NCBI GenBank assembly: GCA_030123525.1
Contig: CP126125.1
Span: 3,534,001-3,598,000, forward strand
Source of the DNA: ELB16-189 sp018266435
GTDB taxonomy: Bacteria > Bacteroidota > Bacteroidia > Cytophagales > Cyclobacteriaceae
Length of the DNA stretch: 64,000 bases
Direction of reading: 5' to 3'
The position numbers were made by a program, and so were the translations under genes. Below are positions 8,895-19,100 of this stretch, in pieces. The notes beneath the pieces are model-generated. The model was not told where the DNA came from. It saw nothing but the letters and a program-made list of their open reading frames with translations, and did not search any database. The first letter of the stretch is position 1, and the number at the start of each line of letters is the position of its first letter.

Positions 8895-8961
8895 GGAGAC
8901 AAAATTACCAGTTTCCGGTTATCAAAAATTAATTAACTTTCATGCCCTTCTTCCATACCAT

Positions 8962-9429
8962 ATGACAACACCCATTACTTTTTTCAATCACCTGGAAGAC
9001 CTTGACACGGAATCAAAATATTTGGTTCACAAAGCAAAAGAAGCCACTGCACTTGCCTATGCACCCTATTCAAAATTTTGTGTGGGGGCTGCATTAATTT
9101 TAGAGGATGGCAGTGTTATTACCGGGGCCAACCAGGAAAATGCCTCGTACCCCCTATGTATGTGTGCCGAGCGTGTGGCCTTGTATGCCGCCACGGCTAC
9201 CCACCCCAACCAGACCATATTAAAGATAGCTGTGGTTGCCCATAAAAAAAACCACAAAGACCTTACCCCGGCCACTTGCTGCGGAGCTTGCCGCCAGGTG
9301 ATCTTAGAATTTGAGCAACGCCAAAAAAAACCGATTGAAATCATCATGTTTGGTACTCAAAACCAGTGGTTGAAAACAACTGCAACCGCACTGATGCCTT
9401 TAGGATTCGGTAAAGAGTCATTAGAGTAA
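8962..9429 (+). CDS. cdd: Cytidine deaminase
   Basis: This hydrolytic zinc enzyme of pyrimidine salvage converts cytidine or deoxycytidine to uridine forms. The ATG at 8962 gives 155 residues; a longer in-frame start at 8893 would overlap the divergent gene. The homotetrameric-type motifs are present: 'YAPYSKFCVGAAL', then C68-A-E70 in 'LCMCAERVAL', and C107/C110 in 'CCGACRQVILEF'. C68, C107 and C110 bind zinc and E70 is the proton shuttle. The Pro normally preceding the last zinc-binding pair is replaced by Cys, a minor oddity. Confidence 0.95.
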   Translation: MTTPITFFNHLEDLDTESKYLVHKAKEATALAYAPYSKFCVGAALILEDGSVITGANQENASYPLCMCAERVALYAATATHPNQTILKIAVVAHKKNHKDLTPATCCGACRQVILEFEQRQKKPIEIIMFGTQNQWLKTTATALMPLGFGKESLE

Positions 9430-9496
9430 AACCCCAAGTATTCAACCCATGTAATATTTAAACCATATTCTACTCCAACAGTTAAGTGAGTCAGGC

Positions 9497-9504
9497 TATT
9501 TTTG
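9497..9504 (+). promoter_or_regulatory. -7 element of the cheR-sia-ABC cluster promoter
   Basis: TATTTTTG is an exact TAnnTTTG match, 29 bases before the GTG start of cheR. The -33 region is weak (GTTAAG around 9481). It is the only candidate promoter I recognise ahead of the cluster. Confidence 0.45.
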
Positions 9505-9533
9505 CCTTTCTTTGAAGCATTTTCAATACCACC

Positions 9534-10358
9534 GTGACACAGGACATAGACATTAACGACCTAAAGCGCATCACCGAGTTGATCCACTCAAAACATGGGT
9601 ATGACTTTAGAAACTATGCGATGTCGTCTTTTAAAAGACGAATGTTGCGAATTCTTGAAATAAAAAACCTAACCGTAGAGTCTCTTCTGAAAAGACTTAA
9701 CGATTCACCTACGTTTATTAATGAGTTTTTAGATGAATTGACCGTAAACGTAACTGAAATGTTTCGCGATCCCGGGTTTTGGCGTTCCCTGCGCGATGAG
9801 ATTATCCCCGATATTTTACTCAACCACAAAACATTTAACATCTGGCATGCCGGGTGCTCTTCAGGTGAAGAAGTACTCTCCATGGCCATCTTGTTGCGTG
9901 AAATGGGTATTCACAATCAGGTTTCTCTGTTTGCCACCGACCTCGACCTTACTATTTTAGAAAGAGCCAAAGCGGTTACTTACCCTTCTAAAAACATCGA
10001 GATCAACGAGAAGAACTACATCCGCTACGAAGGAAAATGGTCTCTCAGAGATTATTGCAAAGAAGAAAACGGAAGGGTGACTTTTGATAAAGGGTTATTA
10101 GCCAATGTTACTTTCCGCAGACATGACCTGGTGCTGGGCGAAGTATTCAATAAGTTTGACCTGATCTTGTGCCGCAATGTGATGATTTACTTCAATCAGG
10201 CTTTACAAAATGAAGTGCTTAAGAAATTCCATTCGAGTTTGTTCAAATACGGTTACCTGGCCATCGGCTCAAAAGAGTCGTTGATCTGGTGCGATGTAGC
10301 CAACCGTTTTTTAGTCGCAAACAACGAGGAAAAAATATATAAGAAAATAAAAGATTAA
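9534..10358 (+). CDS. cheR: CheR-type protein-glutamate methyltransferase
   Basis: CheR transfers methyl groups from SAM to glutamates, classically on chemoreceptors. The 274-residue frame begins at GTG; no ATG upstream is in frame, and the N-terminal 'DLKRITELIHSKHGYDF' helix matches the CheR N-domain, so the start is likely right. The catalytic domain shows 'TEMFRDPGFWRSLRDEIIP', the SAM loop 'IWHAGCSSGEEVLSMAI', 'LFATDLDLTILERAK' and 'FDLILCRNVMIYFN'. No methyl-accepting receptor, CheA or CheW occurs in the window. It is the first gene of the long cluster, 8 bases before cheB, so its target may be the membrane GAF or SiaA-like sensor proteins. Confidence 0.95.
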   Translation: MTQDIDINDLKRITELIHSKHGYDFRNYAMSSFKRRMLRILEIKNLTVESLLKRLNDSPTFINEFLDELTVNVTEMFRDPGFWRSLRDEIIPDILLNHKTFNIWHAGCSSGEEVLSMAILLREMGIHNQVSLFATDLDLTILERAKAVTYPSKNIEINEKNYIRYEGKWSLRDYCKEENGRVTFDKGLLANVTFRRHDLVLGEVFNKFDLILCRNVMIYFNQALQNEVLKKFHSSLFKYGYLAIGSKESLIWCDVANRFLVANNEEKIYKKIKD

Positions 10359-10366
10359 GCCGGGCG

Positions 10367-10960
10367 ATGATCGGGTTCAATCTAAATACAGGTTACAAAG
10401 CCGTTGTAATTGGCGGGTCGGCCGGAAGTTTTCAGGGGATAACGAAAATATTATCGCAGTTACCTAAAACTTTTCCATTGCCAATCATTATGTGTTTGCA
10501 CCGGCTCAAACATGTACGAAATGGTTTTGTTGAAGCATTGTCAATTAAAAGTGTTACCCCGGTGGTAGAGCCGTACGATAAAGAACAAATAAAAAAAGGC
10601 GGAGTTTACTTGGCTCCCTCCAATTATCACATGTCAGTAGAGCTGGGAAATTATTTTGCCATGAGTACCGAAGAAATGGTTAACAATTCGCGGCCGGCCA
10701 TTGATATTACTTTGAGCACGGCTGCTTATGTTTACCGCGAAAAATTAATCGGCATCTTGCTGTCGGGTGCTAACCGCGATGGCGGGCTGGGAATGAAACA
10801 TATTAAAGACAAGGGAGGCCTCACCATTGTGCAAGAACCAGCCGAATGCATGATTGATACGATGCCCAAGGCAGCTTTGGCACTCACTAAAATTGACTAT
10901 GTACTAAAGACTGACGAAATTGTAAAATTCTTGAACGAACTAGATAAGTTATACCGATGA
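10367..10960 (+). CDS. cheB: CheB methylesterase domain without receiver domain
   Basis: The 197-residue protein consists only of the CheB catalytic domain. The Ser-His-Asp triad is visible: S18 in 'VVIGGSAGSF', H45 in 'IIMCLHRLKH' and D138 in 'LLSGANRDGGLGM'. Classical CheB has about 150 extra N-terminal residues forming a receiver; none are here, so activity cannot be set by CheA phosphorylation in the usual way. Its TGA overlaps the ATG of the next gene, showing translational coupling to the membrane GAF protein. Stand-alone CheB/CheR pairs next to GAF/PAS signalling proteins occur in Bacteroidota, with targets mostly unproven. Confidence 0.93.
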   Translation: MIGFNLNTGYKAVVIGGSAGSFQGITKILSQLPKTFPLPIIMCLHRLKHVRNGFVEALSIKSVTPVVEPYDKEQIKKGGVYLAPSNYHMSVELGNYFAMSTEEMVNNSRPAIDITLSTAAYVYREKLIGILLSGANRDGGLGMKHIKDKGGLTIVQEPAECMIDTMPKAALALTKIDYVLKTDEIVKFLNELDKLYR

Positions 10961-11733
10961 TCAAGCAGATTGAACTCTTTTTGAAAGACCCCACCAAAGT
11001 AAATAGGCTGATCACCATTTGCTTTTTTGGCTTTGTTATTTTATCCGGTTATTTTTTGGCTACCCTGCCCTATGACCTGGTCTACAAAGGTGGCATGGTA
11101 GATTCCGGTACGGCTGCACCCGTTTACACAAAACTGTTTGTTGTCGTAGGGTTGTCATTTGTATTTTGCTACCTGGCGCTGCACTACACCCGCCAAGCTA
11201 AAAAAGAAGTGTTCGTGTACTTAGATAAAAAGGCGGAGGATGAAAAAACTAACCAAGCTACAGCTGCCGCAACCCACGGAACATTCAATACCCAAACTTT
11301 ACGCAACAAAATCAACGAAGCAAAATCGAAAGAAGAAAAGTGGCAGGCAGGACTAAATTTTGTATGCCACCAGCTTAACGCAGGACAAGGAGCACTCTAT
11401 ATTTTAAATAAGACTAAAACCATTGAAATGAAAAGCGGCTTTGCCCTCATCACTGAAGAAGGTGAAACAACCCCAACTTATCAGTTGGGTGAAGGGTTAA
11501 TCGGGCAAGCTGCCGCATCGGGCAAAAGTTTGTACCTTGATGAATTGCCCGAAGGTTACGCAACACGCGTGGCCAGTGGCTTGGGTAGTGCTTTACCAAA
11601 ATACCTGTTGATCATTCCATTTAAAAAAGAGAGTGAAATTGCTGGCGTGGTAGAAGTAGCCACCTTCTCCGCACCCGGTGAGGACTTAAAAAAACAAGCT
11701 CAAGAAGCTGTTAGTATATTGGCTGATATTTAG
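10957..11733 (+). CDS. Membrane-anchored GAF domain protein
   Basis: The protein is 258 residues. Residues 17-36 ('LITICFFGFVILSGYFLATL') and about 60-82 form two membrane segments with a short external loop. A charged helix (about 85-115) leads to a GAF domain at about 125-258, with 'LNAGQGALYIL', 'GEGLIGQAAASGKSLYL' and 'KYLLIIPFKKESEIAGVVEVATF'. There is no kinase, cyclase or phosphatase output. It overlaps cheB by 4 bases and is followed after 17 bases by the SiaA-like phosphatase, whose internal GAF looks closely similar, so the two may sense the same ligand or form a complex. It is also the best candidate substrate for CheR/CheB in this operon. Its function is unknown. Confidence 0.85.
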   Translation: MIKQIELFLKDPTKVNRLITICFFGFVILSGYFLATLPYDLVYKGGMVDSGTAAPVYTKLFVVVGLSFVFCYLALHYTRQAKKEVFVYLDKKAEDEKTNQATAAATHGTFNTQTLRNKINEAKSKEEKWQAGLNFVCHQLNAGQGALYILNKTKTIEMKSGFALITEEGETTPTYQLGEGLIGQAAASGKSLYLDELPEGYATRVASGLGSALPKYLLIIPFKKESEIAGVVEVATFSAPGEDLKKQAQEAVSILADI

Positions 11734-11750
11734 TAGCGAGATTAACTGAT

Positions 11751-14700
11751 ATGTTTAAGAATCTAAAAATAAGTACAAAAATCACAGGGCTAATCGTGTT
11801 GCTGGTAGCCCTTGCCACGTTGATTATTTCCGTCTTTACCTACCGGCTAAACCGCCAGGCAGAACAAGACAAACTTAACTCAAGCCTTACGGCTGTGGCC
11901 GATGAACAAGCCCAATTGATCAATCATTTCTTTGATCATGTAAGCACAACGGTCAAATTTCTGCAATCTTCCAATCAACTGAAAAATACACTTGCCTCAC
12001 AGCCCGACTCCCTCACCGGCACCTTAAACTCGATTAAAGAAATCTACTCATTCAGTGAAGTTTACCTTACCACACGAGACGGAAATACCATCGCCTCAAC
12101 CGATTCTGAAAATGGAAAAGGAAGTTTGCTGGGAAATTTAGATAAAGGTTTTTTTGATCGCGCAGCCTCTGCCCTGCAGTTTAGCAGTGTAAAAAAAATT
12201 AATGATAACTACTTTATTTTTGCAGCCGCCACACTGGCTGATAAACTGATTGCTTTTAAAATCAACCTTGTACCAGTTTATAAAAAATTAGCCACCGGCA
12301 ACATCGGCACAACCGGTGAAAGTTACCTGGCACAGGTAGATCCGGTTTCTCAACATGTTATTATTGTCAGCCCCTTACGCAACGACCCCGGTGCCTTTTT
12401 AAAACCCCTCAACAAAAACAGTAAATCGGCAAATGAGATATTGAAAATGGTTGCCGGAAAAAACGGATCAAGCATAAGTACAGACTACCGGGAAAAAGAA
12501 GTCTTAAAAGTTCTCAGAAAAATTGATCGTGCCGGCTGGGGTCTGGTGGTAAAAATTGATACCGATGAACTTCAGGGACAAGGATCCTCACTTATTAAAA
12601 TTTATATCGCAGCAAGCATCGGGTTGATTCTGCTGGCTTGGGCAATCGGGTTAATGTTATCTCAATCGCTTACGCAGCCACTCAACAACATGGGCAAAAC
12701 CCTGGAATTGGTATCGCAAGGTGTATTGCCTGAAAACATAACAACCGGAACCCATGATGAGTTTGGTCAGATCTCTGAGAAGGTAAATTCGTTGGTTCAG
12801 AACTTAAAAAGCAGTGCCGAGTTTGCCAAAAAAGTAGGCGAAGGAAAACTGGATACACCCTTTCAACCGGTAAGTGAAAACGATACACTTGGTCAGGCAT
12901 TGCTGCACATGCGCGATGATCTGATTGATAACGAACAAAAAGACAATGAACGCAACTGGATCGTGCGCGGAGTGGCCGAAGTAGCAGAAATCCTGCGTGC
13001 ACACGACACCGTAGATGAGCTCGGCAACGAAGTAATTCAGTTTATTGCTTCCAAAATCGGTGCTATACAAGGCGTATTTTATGATGTAAACAATGACGAC
13101 CGCGATCAGATGCTGATTGAAATTCGCGCCAGTTTTGCCTACGGTAGGAAAAAATATTTAAAAAAATCTTTCCGCTTTGCCGAAGGGCTGGTTGGTCAGG
13201 CCGCAGCCGAAAAAGACGTGGTCATGCGCACCGAAATTCCTGATGATTATTTATCCATCACCTCAGGAATTTTGGGCGAGCAAAAGCCTAAGTGCATTCT
13301 GGTTATGCCACTTATTACCAATGAGGAAGTTTATGGCTTGCTGGAATTTGCCGGCCTGAAAAAATTCGATGCTTCGCAAGTAAAATTTGTGCAAGAGCTG
13401 AGCGTAATTCTGGCCCGAACTATTTTTAATATCAAGGTAAACGAGCGCACACGCAAGCTGCTCACAGAATCACAGCAGTTAAGTACAGAACTTCAGGAGA
13501 AACAAGAGGTGCTTCGCCAAAATGCCGAAGAAATGCAGGCAACACAGGAAGAACTGAAACGAAGCAACACCATGCTGGAAGAGCAGATAGAAGAAGTAAA
13601 CCGTTCGCAAAAACGCACACAACTGTTGCTGGAAAATGCTTCGGAAGTTATCACCATTTATGAACAAGACCGAACCATCCGCTACTCCTCTCCGTCAGTT
13701 GAGCGCATCTTGGGCTATTCGGCCAAAGAACTTCAGGGCAGCAGCGATGCCGGCCGTATCCACCCCAGCAGCGAGCAAATCTTCAGCGACCTCTTTGACG
13801 CAATGACTGCCCGCCCGGATGAAAAAGTTACCGTGCAGTTAGAATACAAAAGCAAAGATGGCAACTATGTGTGGCTGGAGTGTACCGGCACTAACTTAAT
13901 GAGTAACCGCGCCATACGCGGGTATGTACTTAACTCGCGCGATATTACCGAGCGCAGAAGAGCCGAGCAAGAGCAACGCATGCGCAGTAAAATGCAAGCT
14001 CTCTCAGAAAATTCCCCTGACCTTATCACCCGGCTGGAACAAGAAGCAATCTCGTACATCAACCCGACCATTCAGGCCTACACCGGTAAATCGCCTCATC
14101 AGTTCCTCAATAAGAAGGTACGTGAAACCGAGTTAGACAACGCCATCCTGGATCAGTGGCTCTCCATAGTAGAGCAGGTGAATGTAACCAATAACACCGT
14201 AGCACAAGAAATGGATTTCCCCACCGAGATGGGCAAACGGATCATGCAAGTGAACGCCATTCCCGAATACGATGAGCAAAAAAACATAGAATCTGTATTG
14301 GTGGTTTCACATGATATTACCGAACGAAAGGAAATTGAAATTGAAATTCAAAATAAAAACAAAAAAATCAACGACTCAATCAATTACGCCAAACGGATTC
14401 AAAATGCTATTCTGCCCAACACGAGATTAATCAACAAATCATTGCCCGATTCGTTCATTCTCTACAAACCGCGCGATGTGGTAAGTGGTGATTTCCCTTG
14501 GTTTGTTCAGACAAAAAATGATATTTTCATAGCAGCCGTTGACTGCACCGGACACGGTGTGCCAGGAGCACTACTCTCACTCATCGGCTATTTTCTACTG
14601 AATGATATCGTGCGCTCAAGAAAAATAACCGAACCCGGAAAAATCCTTGACCTGTTGGATGAGGGCGTTACCCAAACACTTCGTCAGGATCAAGACGACT

Positions 14701-15119
14701 CCGCAACCAAAGACGGAATGGACATAGCGCTATGCCGCATCAACATTGAAACACGTACGGTAGAATACGCAGGTGCCCATCGCCCGCTTTACTTCATGAA
14801 AAACGGAGTAATGGACGAAATCAAAGGAAATAAATTCCCAATAGGCGGAGGCATCTATAAAAACCAGACCAATTTTACCACAACCAAGCTAGAACTGAGC
14901 GTTGGCGATTCATTCTATTTTAGTTCAGACGGATTTCCGGATCAGTTTGGAGGCCCGGAAGTACGAAAATTTGGCCCTAAGAAAACCCGTGAAATTATTG
15001 AGCGGATACATAAAAACTCCATGCAAGAAGCTTTGCAGGTATTTGATATTGAATGGGAAGCCTGGAAAGGCGAACACAAACAAACTGATGACGTATTATT
15101 AATTGGAATTAAATTTTAA
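11751..15119 (+). CDS. SiaA-like multidomain sensor with PP2C/SpoIIE phosphatase
   Basis: This 1122-residue membrane sensor phosphatase has, in order: TM1 (about 13-31), an extracytoplasmic Cache-like region (about 32-280), TM2 (about 284-307), HAMP (about 305-358), GAF (about 405-560), a coiled coil rich in Gln/Glu (about 563-625), two PAS domains (about 628-745 and 750-865, each ending in a 'RDITER/HDITER' PAC motif) and a SpoIIE-type PP2C domain from about 915. Metal-binding signatures are 'VVSGDFPWF', 'AAVDCTGHGVPGALLSLIG' and 'TDDVLLIGIKF'. In Pseudomonas aeruginosa SiaA dephosphorylates SiaC. Here siaB and siaC follow directly, so the same role is inferred. The GAF and PAS modules are extra relative to SiaA and would widen the input range. 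Confidence 0.9.
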   Translation: MFKNLKISTKITGLIVLLVALATLIISVFTYRLNRQAEQDKLNSSLTAVADEQAQLINHFFDHVSTTVKFLQSSNQLKNTLASQPDSLTGTLNSIKEIYSFSEVYLTTRDGNTIASTDSENGKGSLLGNLDKGFFDRAASALQFSSVKKINDNYFIFAAATLADKLIAFKINLVPVYKKLATGNIGTTGESYLAQVDPVSQHVIIVSPLRNDPGAFLKPLNKNSKSANEILKMVAGKNGSSISTDYREKEVLKVLRKIDRAGWGLVVKIDTDELQGQGSSLIKIYIAASIGLILLAWAIGLMLSQSLTQPLNNMGKTLELVSQGVLPENITTGTHDEFGQISEKVNSLVQNLKSSAEFAKKVGEGKLDTPFQPVSENDTLGQALLHMRDDLIDNEQKDNERNWIVRGVAEVAEILRAHDTVDELGNEVIQFIASKIGAIQGVFYDVNNDDRDQMLIEIRASFAYGRKKYLKKSFRFAEGLVGQAAAEKDVVMRTEIPDDYLSITSGILGEQKPKCILVMPLITNEEVYGLLEFAGLKKFDASQVKFVQELSVILARTIFNIKVNERTRKLLTESQQLSTELQEKQEVLRQNAEEMQATQEELKRSNTMLEEQIEEVNRSQKRTQLLLENASEVITIYEQDRTIRYSSPSVERILGYSAKELQGSSDAGRIHPSSEQIFSDLFDAMTARPDEKVTVQLEYKSKDGNYVWLECTGTNLMSNRAIRGYVLNSRDITERRRAEQEQRMRSKMQALSENSPDLITRLEQEAISYINPTIQAYTGKSPHQFLNKKVRETELDNAILDQWLSIVEQVNVTNNTVAQEMDFPTEMGKRIMQVNAIPEYDEQKNIESVLVVSHDITERKEIEIEIQNKNKKINDSINYAKRIQNAILPNTRLINKSLPDSFILYKPRDVVSGDFPWFVQTKNDIFIAAVDCTGHGVPGALLSLIGYFLLNDIVRSRKITEPGKILDLLDEGVTQTLRQDQDDSATKDGMDIALCRINIETRTVEYAGAHRPLYFMKNGVMDEIKGNKFPIGGGIYKNQTNFTTTKLELSVGDSFYFSSDGFPDQFGGPEVRKFGPKKTREIIERIHKNSMQEALQVFDIEWEAWKGEHKQTDDVLLIGIKF

Positions 15120-15151
15120 ATTTTAAATTTCGGAACTTCAACCCAACAGCA

Positions 15152-15706
15152 ATGAACTATATCTACGAGTTGCACCGCACCATGATGGCGCAAAAGGTGA
15201 TTCTGGTATATGAAGGTGACTTCACCCAGGAAACGACCAAATCAATCCTCTCCATGGCGGAGCGAAACCTCGATTCTTCAGGTGAAGATTCAGGCATTAA
15301 ACGGAAAGTCTTCAACGTAATGGTGGAGGCACTGCAAAACATAGTCAAGCACAGCAGCGAGCAAGGCATGCGCGCGGGCTCGTTGCTCAGCAAGAGCGCC
15401 ATCTTCCTCATCAGCAAAGATGACAAGCAGTATTGCGTCATGACCGGCAACCCCATCGCCAAAGGTAGCGTAGCCCGGCTTACACAAAACCTAAACGACC
15501 TCAACAACAAAGACAAAGAAGGGTTGAAGGAAATGTATAAAGATATTATTAAGAATACACAAATCTCTGAAAAAGGCGGAGCCGGCCTCGGCTTTGTAGA
15601 TATGGCCCGCAAGTCGGGAGAAAAACTGGAGTTCATGTTTGCTGATTTAGATGCCGAACATGACTTCTTTTGTCTGAAAGTAAATATCTCTCGCGAAAAA
15701 GAATAA
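15152..15706 (+). CDS. siaB: SiaB family protein kinase (DUF6272)
   Basis: The 184-residue protein resembles SiaB, an anti-sigma-factor-kinase-like GHKL protein that phosphorylates SiaC. The N-box-like segment 'VFNVMVEALQNIVKHSSEQ' and the glycine-rich 'EKGGAGLGFVDMARKSGEKL' mark the ATP-binding fold. The opening 'MNYIYELHRTMMAQKVILVYEGDFTQE' is typical of the Bacteroidota members. It sits 32 bases after the PP2C gene and 26 bases before siaC, giving the siaA-siaB-siaC order known from Pseudomonas. Histidine kinase function is unlikely because no HisKA or DHp region is present. Confidence 0.9.
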   Translation: MNYIYELHRTMMAQKVILVYEGDFTQETTKSILSMAERNLDSSGEDSGIKRKVFNVMVEALQNIVKHSSEQGMRAGSLLSKSAIFLISKDDKQYCVMTGNPIAKGSVARLTQNLNDLNNKDKEGLKEMYKDIIKNTQISEKGGAGLGFVDMARKSGEKLEFMFADLDAEHDFFCLKVNISREKE

Positions 15707-15732
15707 TCATCAACTTATAAACTGAATTACCC

Positions 15733-16095
15733 ATGGAAATATTAAATTTAAAAGGAACCGAAGACACGCCCACAATTATATTGGATCAGAAAAACGGAAT
15801 TTTTGAGATCAGCGGACGCTCATTACCTGAAGACTCAGCCGAATTTTACAAACCCGTGCTCGAGTGGATCAAAGCGTATGGCGCTGCCGCCAATGCCTCC
15901 ACCGATTTTACCTTTAAATTGGAGTACTTCAACACCGCCTCCTCTAAACTAATTTTGGATGTACTCTCTGCATTGGAAGACATCAAAGGCATGAAAATAT
16001 TGTGGTACTTTCACGATGACGATGAAGATATGGAAGAAGCCGGCCAAGAGTTTTCAGAACTGGTGGAAATACCATTTGAATTTAAAACCTATTGA
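15733..16095 (+). CDS. siaC: SiaC family regulatory phosphoprotein (DUF1987)
   Basis: The 120-residue STAS-like protein matches SiaC. The 'GTEDTPTIILDQKNGIFEISGRS' opening, 'PEDSAEFYKPVLEWI' and 'FKLEYFNTASSKLILDVL' are family hallmarks. The phospho-acceptor of P. aeruginosa SiaC is Thr68; counting here places T68 exactly in 'YFNTASSK'. In Pseudomonas unphosphorylated SiaC binds and activates the diguanylate cyclase SiaD. No GGDEF protein is encoded in this window, so the effector here must differ or be unlinked. The next gene, 80 bases on, is the TerB-ABC fusion, an attractive but unproven target. Confidence 0.92.
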   Translation: MEILNLKGTEDTPTIILDQKNGIFEISGRSLPEDSAEFYKPVLEWIKAYGAAANASTDFTFKLEYFNTASSKLILDVLSALEDIKGMKILWYFHDDDEDMEEAGQEFSELVEIPFEFKTY

Positions 16096-16175
16096 TTTTT
16101 AGTTTTTCGAATTTAGGACATAAGCTTAAACCTGAGTTCTCAGATCAATAGACACAAATCAACAACCCCTAGAGA

Positions 16176-19100
16176 ATGAGTGAGGAGATACTTAAGGCGC
16201 TCACCCAACTGTTTGCCATTATTACCAAGCAAGATGGCGGTGTAACAGAAAATGAACGCCAATTTGTAATCAATTTTTTTCAACAAGAACTTGACCAGGA
16301 TACCGTCAAAGAATATTTAGCCTTATACGATGATTTCTCGGGCTACAATAAACTGGGCAAGGGCGATGATGAAAAAAATAAACTCACCTCAGTAAAAGAC
16401 TCGGTTAAAACCCTGGGTATCTGCAAAAAAATCAACAAAACGTTGACGCAGAAACAAAAGGTAGTGGTACTCACTAAGCTGTTGGAACTGATCGGTTCTG
16501 ACAAAAATTTTACCCCCCAGCGGATTGAAATCATCAACACCGTCTCTACAGTATTCAACATAGACCAGGAAGAATACAAACTGGTAGAAACCTTTATCAT
16601 TGCCGAAAAGGTTGATACCCTTAATTTCAAAGATATTCTTTTGGTCAATTCATTAGACACAAAATCTGCCGAAAACCAAAAACATGCTCACGCACACATT
16701 GAAGGTCAATTGATTTTCATGCGCATAAAAAGCGTGGATATGTATTTCAGCAAATACCTGGGCGATCAATCCAATATGCTGAACGGGTTTATCATGCAAC
16801 CCAACAAAGTGTACCTGTTTTCGCACGGCAGCACAATTAAAACACAAGGTGGCGATGCCCTCTACTACAGTGATTTAGTAGCCCACTTCAATGAAGAACT
16901 GAAGACTACCAAACTCTCCTTTAACGCTAACATTGAAGAATTCAAATTTCCCAATGGAGCAATCGGGCTTCGCAATGTAGTGATCTCAGAAGGGCCCGGA
17001 AAACTGATTGGTATTATGGGTGCCAGTGGTGCCGGTAAGACCACCCTCCTTCTCACCCTGGCAGGGTTGGAAAAACCCTCCAAAGGCGGCATCAAAATCA
17101 ATGGATTTAATATCCATGAAGAAAAAGAAAACATTGAAGGTGTTATCGGGTTTGTGTCGCAAGACGATTTATTAATTGAAGAACTCACTGTTTATCAAAA
17201 CCTGTACTACAACGCCAAGCTTTGCTTTTCAAACTTCACCGAAAAAGAACTGCATGAGCGCGTAATGAGCACTCTCGTCAATCTTGGCCTCGATCAGCGC
17301 AAAGATTTAACCGTAGGAAGTGTGCTTGACAAAAAAATAAGCGGAGGCCAGCGCAAAAGGCTAAACATTGCCCTTGAACTGATTCGCGAACCGGCCATCC
17401 TGTTTTTGGATGAGCCTACCTCAGGTCTTTCTTCACGCGATTCTGAAAATGTAATCGATTTACTGAAAGAACTTTCGTTAAAAGGTAAATTAATCTTTGT
17501 GGTCATCCACCAACCCTCGTCAGACATCTACAAAATGTTTGATAAGATGATCATTATGGATACGGGAGGCTACCCGGCTTATTACGGCTCACCGGTAGAG
17601 GCCGTTACCTATTTCAAAAAAGCAACTCATCAGGTAGATAGCAACCGTGGCCAATGCGAAACCTGCGGTAACGTAAACCCCGAACAGATTTTTAACATCA
17701 TCGAATCAAAAGTAGTGGATGAGTATGGCCAACCTACCACTAAACGGAAAGTAACCCCACCCCAGTGGTTCGAGATGTACCAAAAGCGGTTCAACATCAA
17801 TCTGGTAGCCGATGTAAAAGAAGCTCCACCCAGCACCCTGCGTATACCCAGCCGGCTGAAACAAACGGTTATTTTTACTATGCGCGATATGCTGGCCAAA
17901 CTCAGCAATAAGCAATACCTGCTCATCAATTTGCTGGAAGCACCCTTGCTTGCCATCATTTTGGCTTTTATCATTAAATACAAAAGTGCACCGGGCGGCA
18001 GAGAATACGCTTTCCGGTTTAACGATAATTTTCCGGCCTTTTTGCTGATGGCTATTATTGTAGCCCTTTTTATGGGTTTAACCGTGAGCGCAGAAGAAAT
18101 CATACGCGACCGTAAAATATTGAAACGCGAGTCATTCCTCAACTTAAGCTGGAACAGCTACCTCATTTCTAAACTGAATATTTTGTTTTTACTCTCGGCC
18201 ATACAAACTTTTACATTTGTTGTGATTGGCAACCTCATTCTTGAAATCCATGGAATGACCTTAGCCATGTGGCTGGTACTGTTCACTACCTCTTGCTTTG
18301 CCAATGTACTGGGGCTCAACATTTCTTCAGCCTTCAATTCAGCCGTAACGGTTTATGTCATGATCCCCCTCCTGCTCATTCCTCAAATGATTTTGAGCGG
18401 CCTCCTCTTCAGCTTTGATAAACTGAACAACCTCATCAGCACCAAAGGAAAAGTACCCATCGTGGCCGACTTGATGGCATCACGCTGGGCCTATGAAGCA
18501 ATAGCCGTTTACCAGTTTAAGAACAACGACTACGAAGAACCGTTTTACAACTATGAACGTGAAGAAGCAAAAGCCGACTTTAAGGCCGCCTTTCTGGCTG
18601 ACGAGCTAAAAAAGCGGAATCAGTTTGTTCTTGAAAATTTTGAGAGCAAAAAAGACTCGGTTAAAAATCTGGTGGAAATAAACCTAACCATTTTGCGCGA
18701 TAACCTACGCGATGAGCCCTATCGCCCAGGGTTTGAGAAAATAAACCTCGATGAAGACCTTTCGCAAATGAAATATACCAAAGTGCGCGGCATGATGCTG
18801 GATACTTACTTTGAAGATTACCGAAAACACTATCAAAAGATTTATAACGAAAACGTAAACCTCATTGAAAAGAAAATGGCGTTTTATGAAAAAAGCGGGG
18901 TGAAGATAAATGACGAAAAAAACACCTACTTCAATGAAAGCCTGAGCGACCTGGTAAAAAACGTATCCACCAAAGAAAGACTGGCCGAATACAACGGCAA
19001 ACTGATCCAGCAGATTAACCCAATCTTTCAAACACCCAATCCGGCCAATCGGTTTGATTATAGAACTGCGTTCTTTTTGCCTGAAAAAAACTTGTTAGGG

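Noticed and set aside
15163..15636. 157-codon minus-strand frame opposite siaB
   Set aside because: It lies wholly inside a recognised family gene and its product is Ser/Leu/Arg-rich without any motif.
17630..18142. 170-codon minus-strand frame opposite the ABC transporter gene
   Set aside because: The plus-strand frame encodes a clear ABC protein with all motifs; the antisense product resembles no family.
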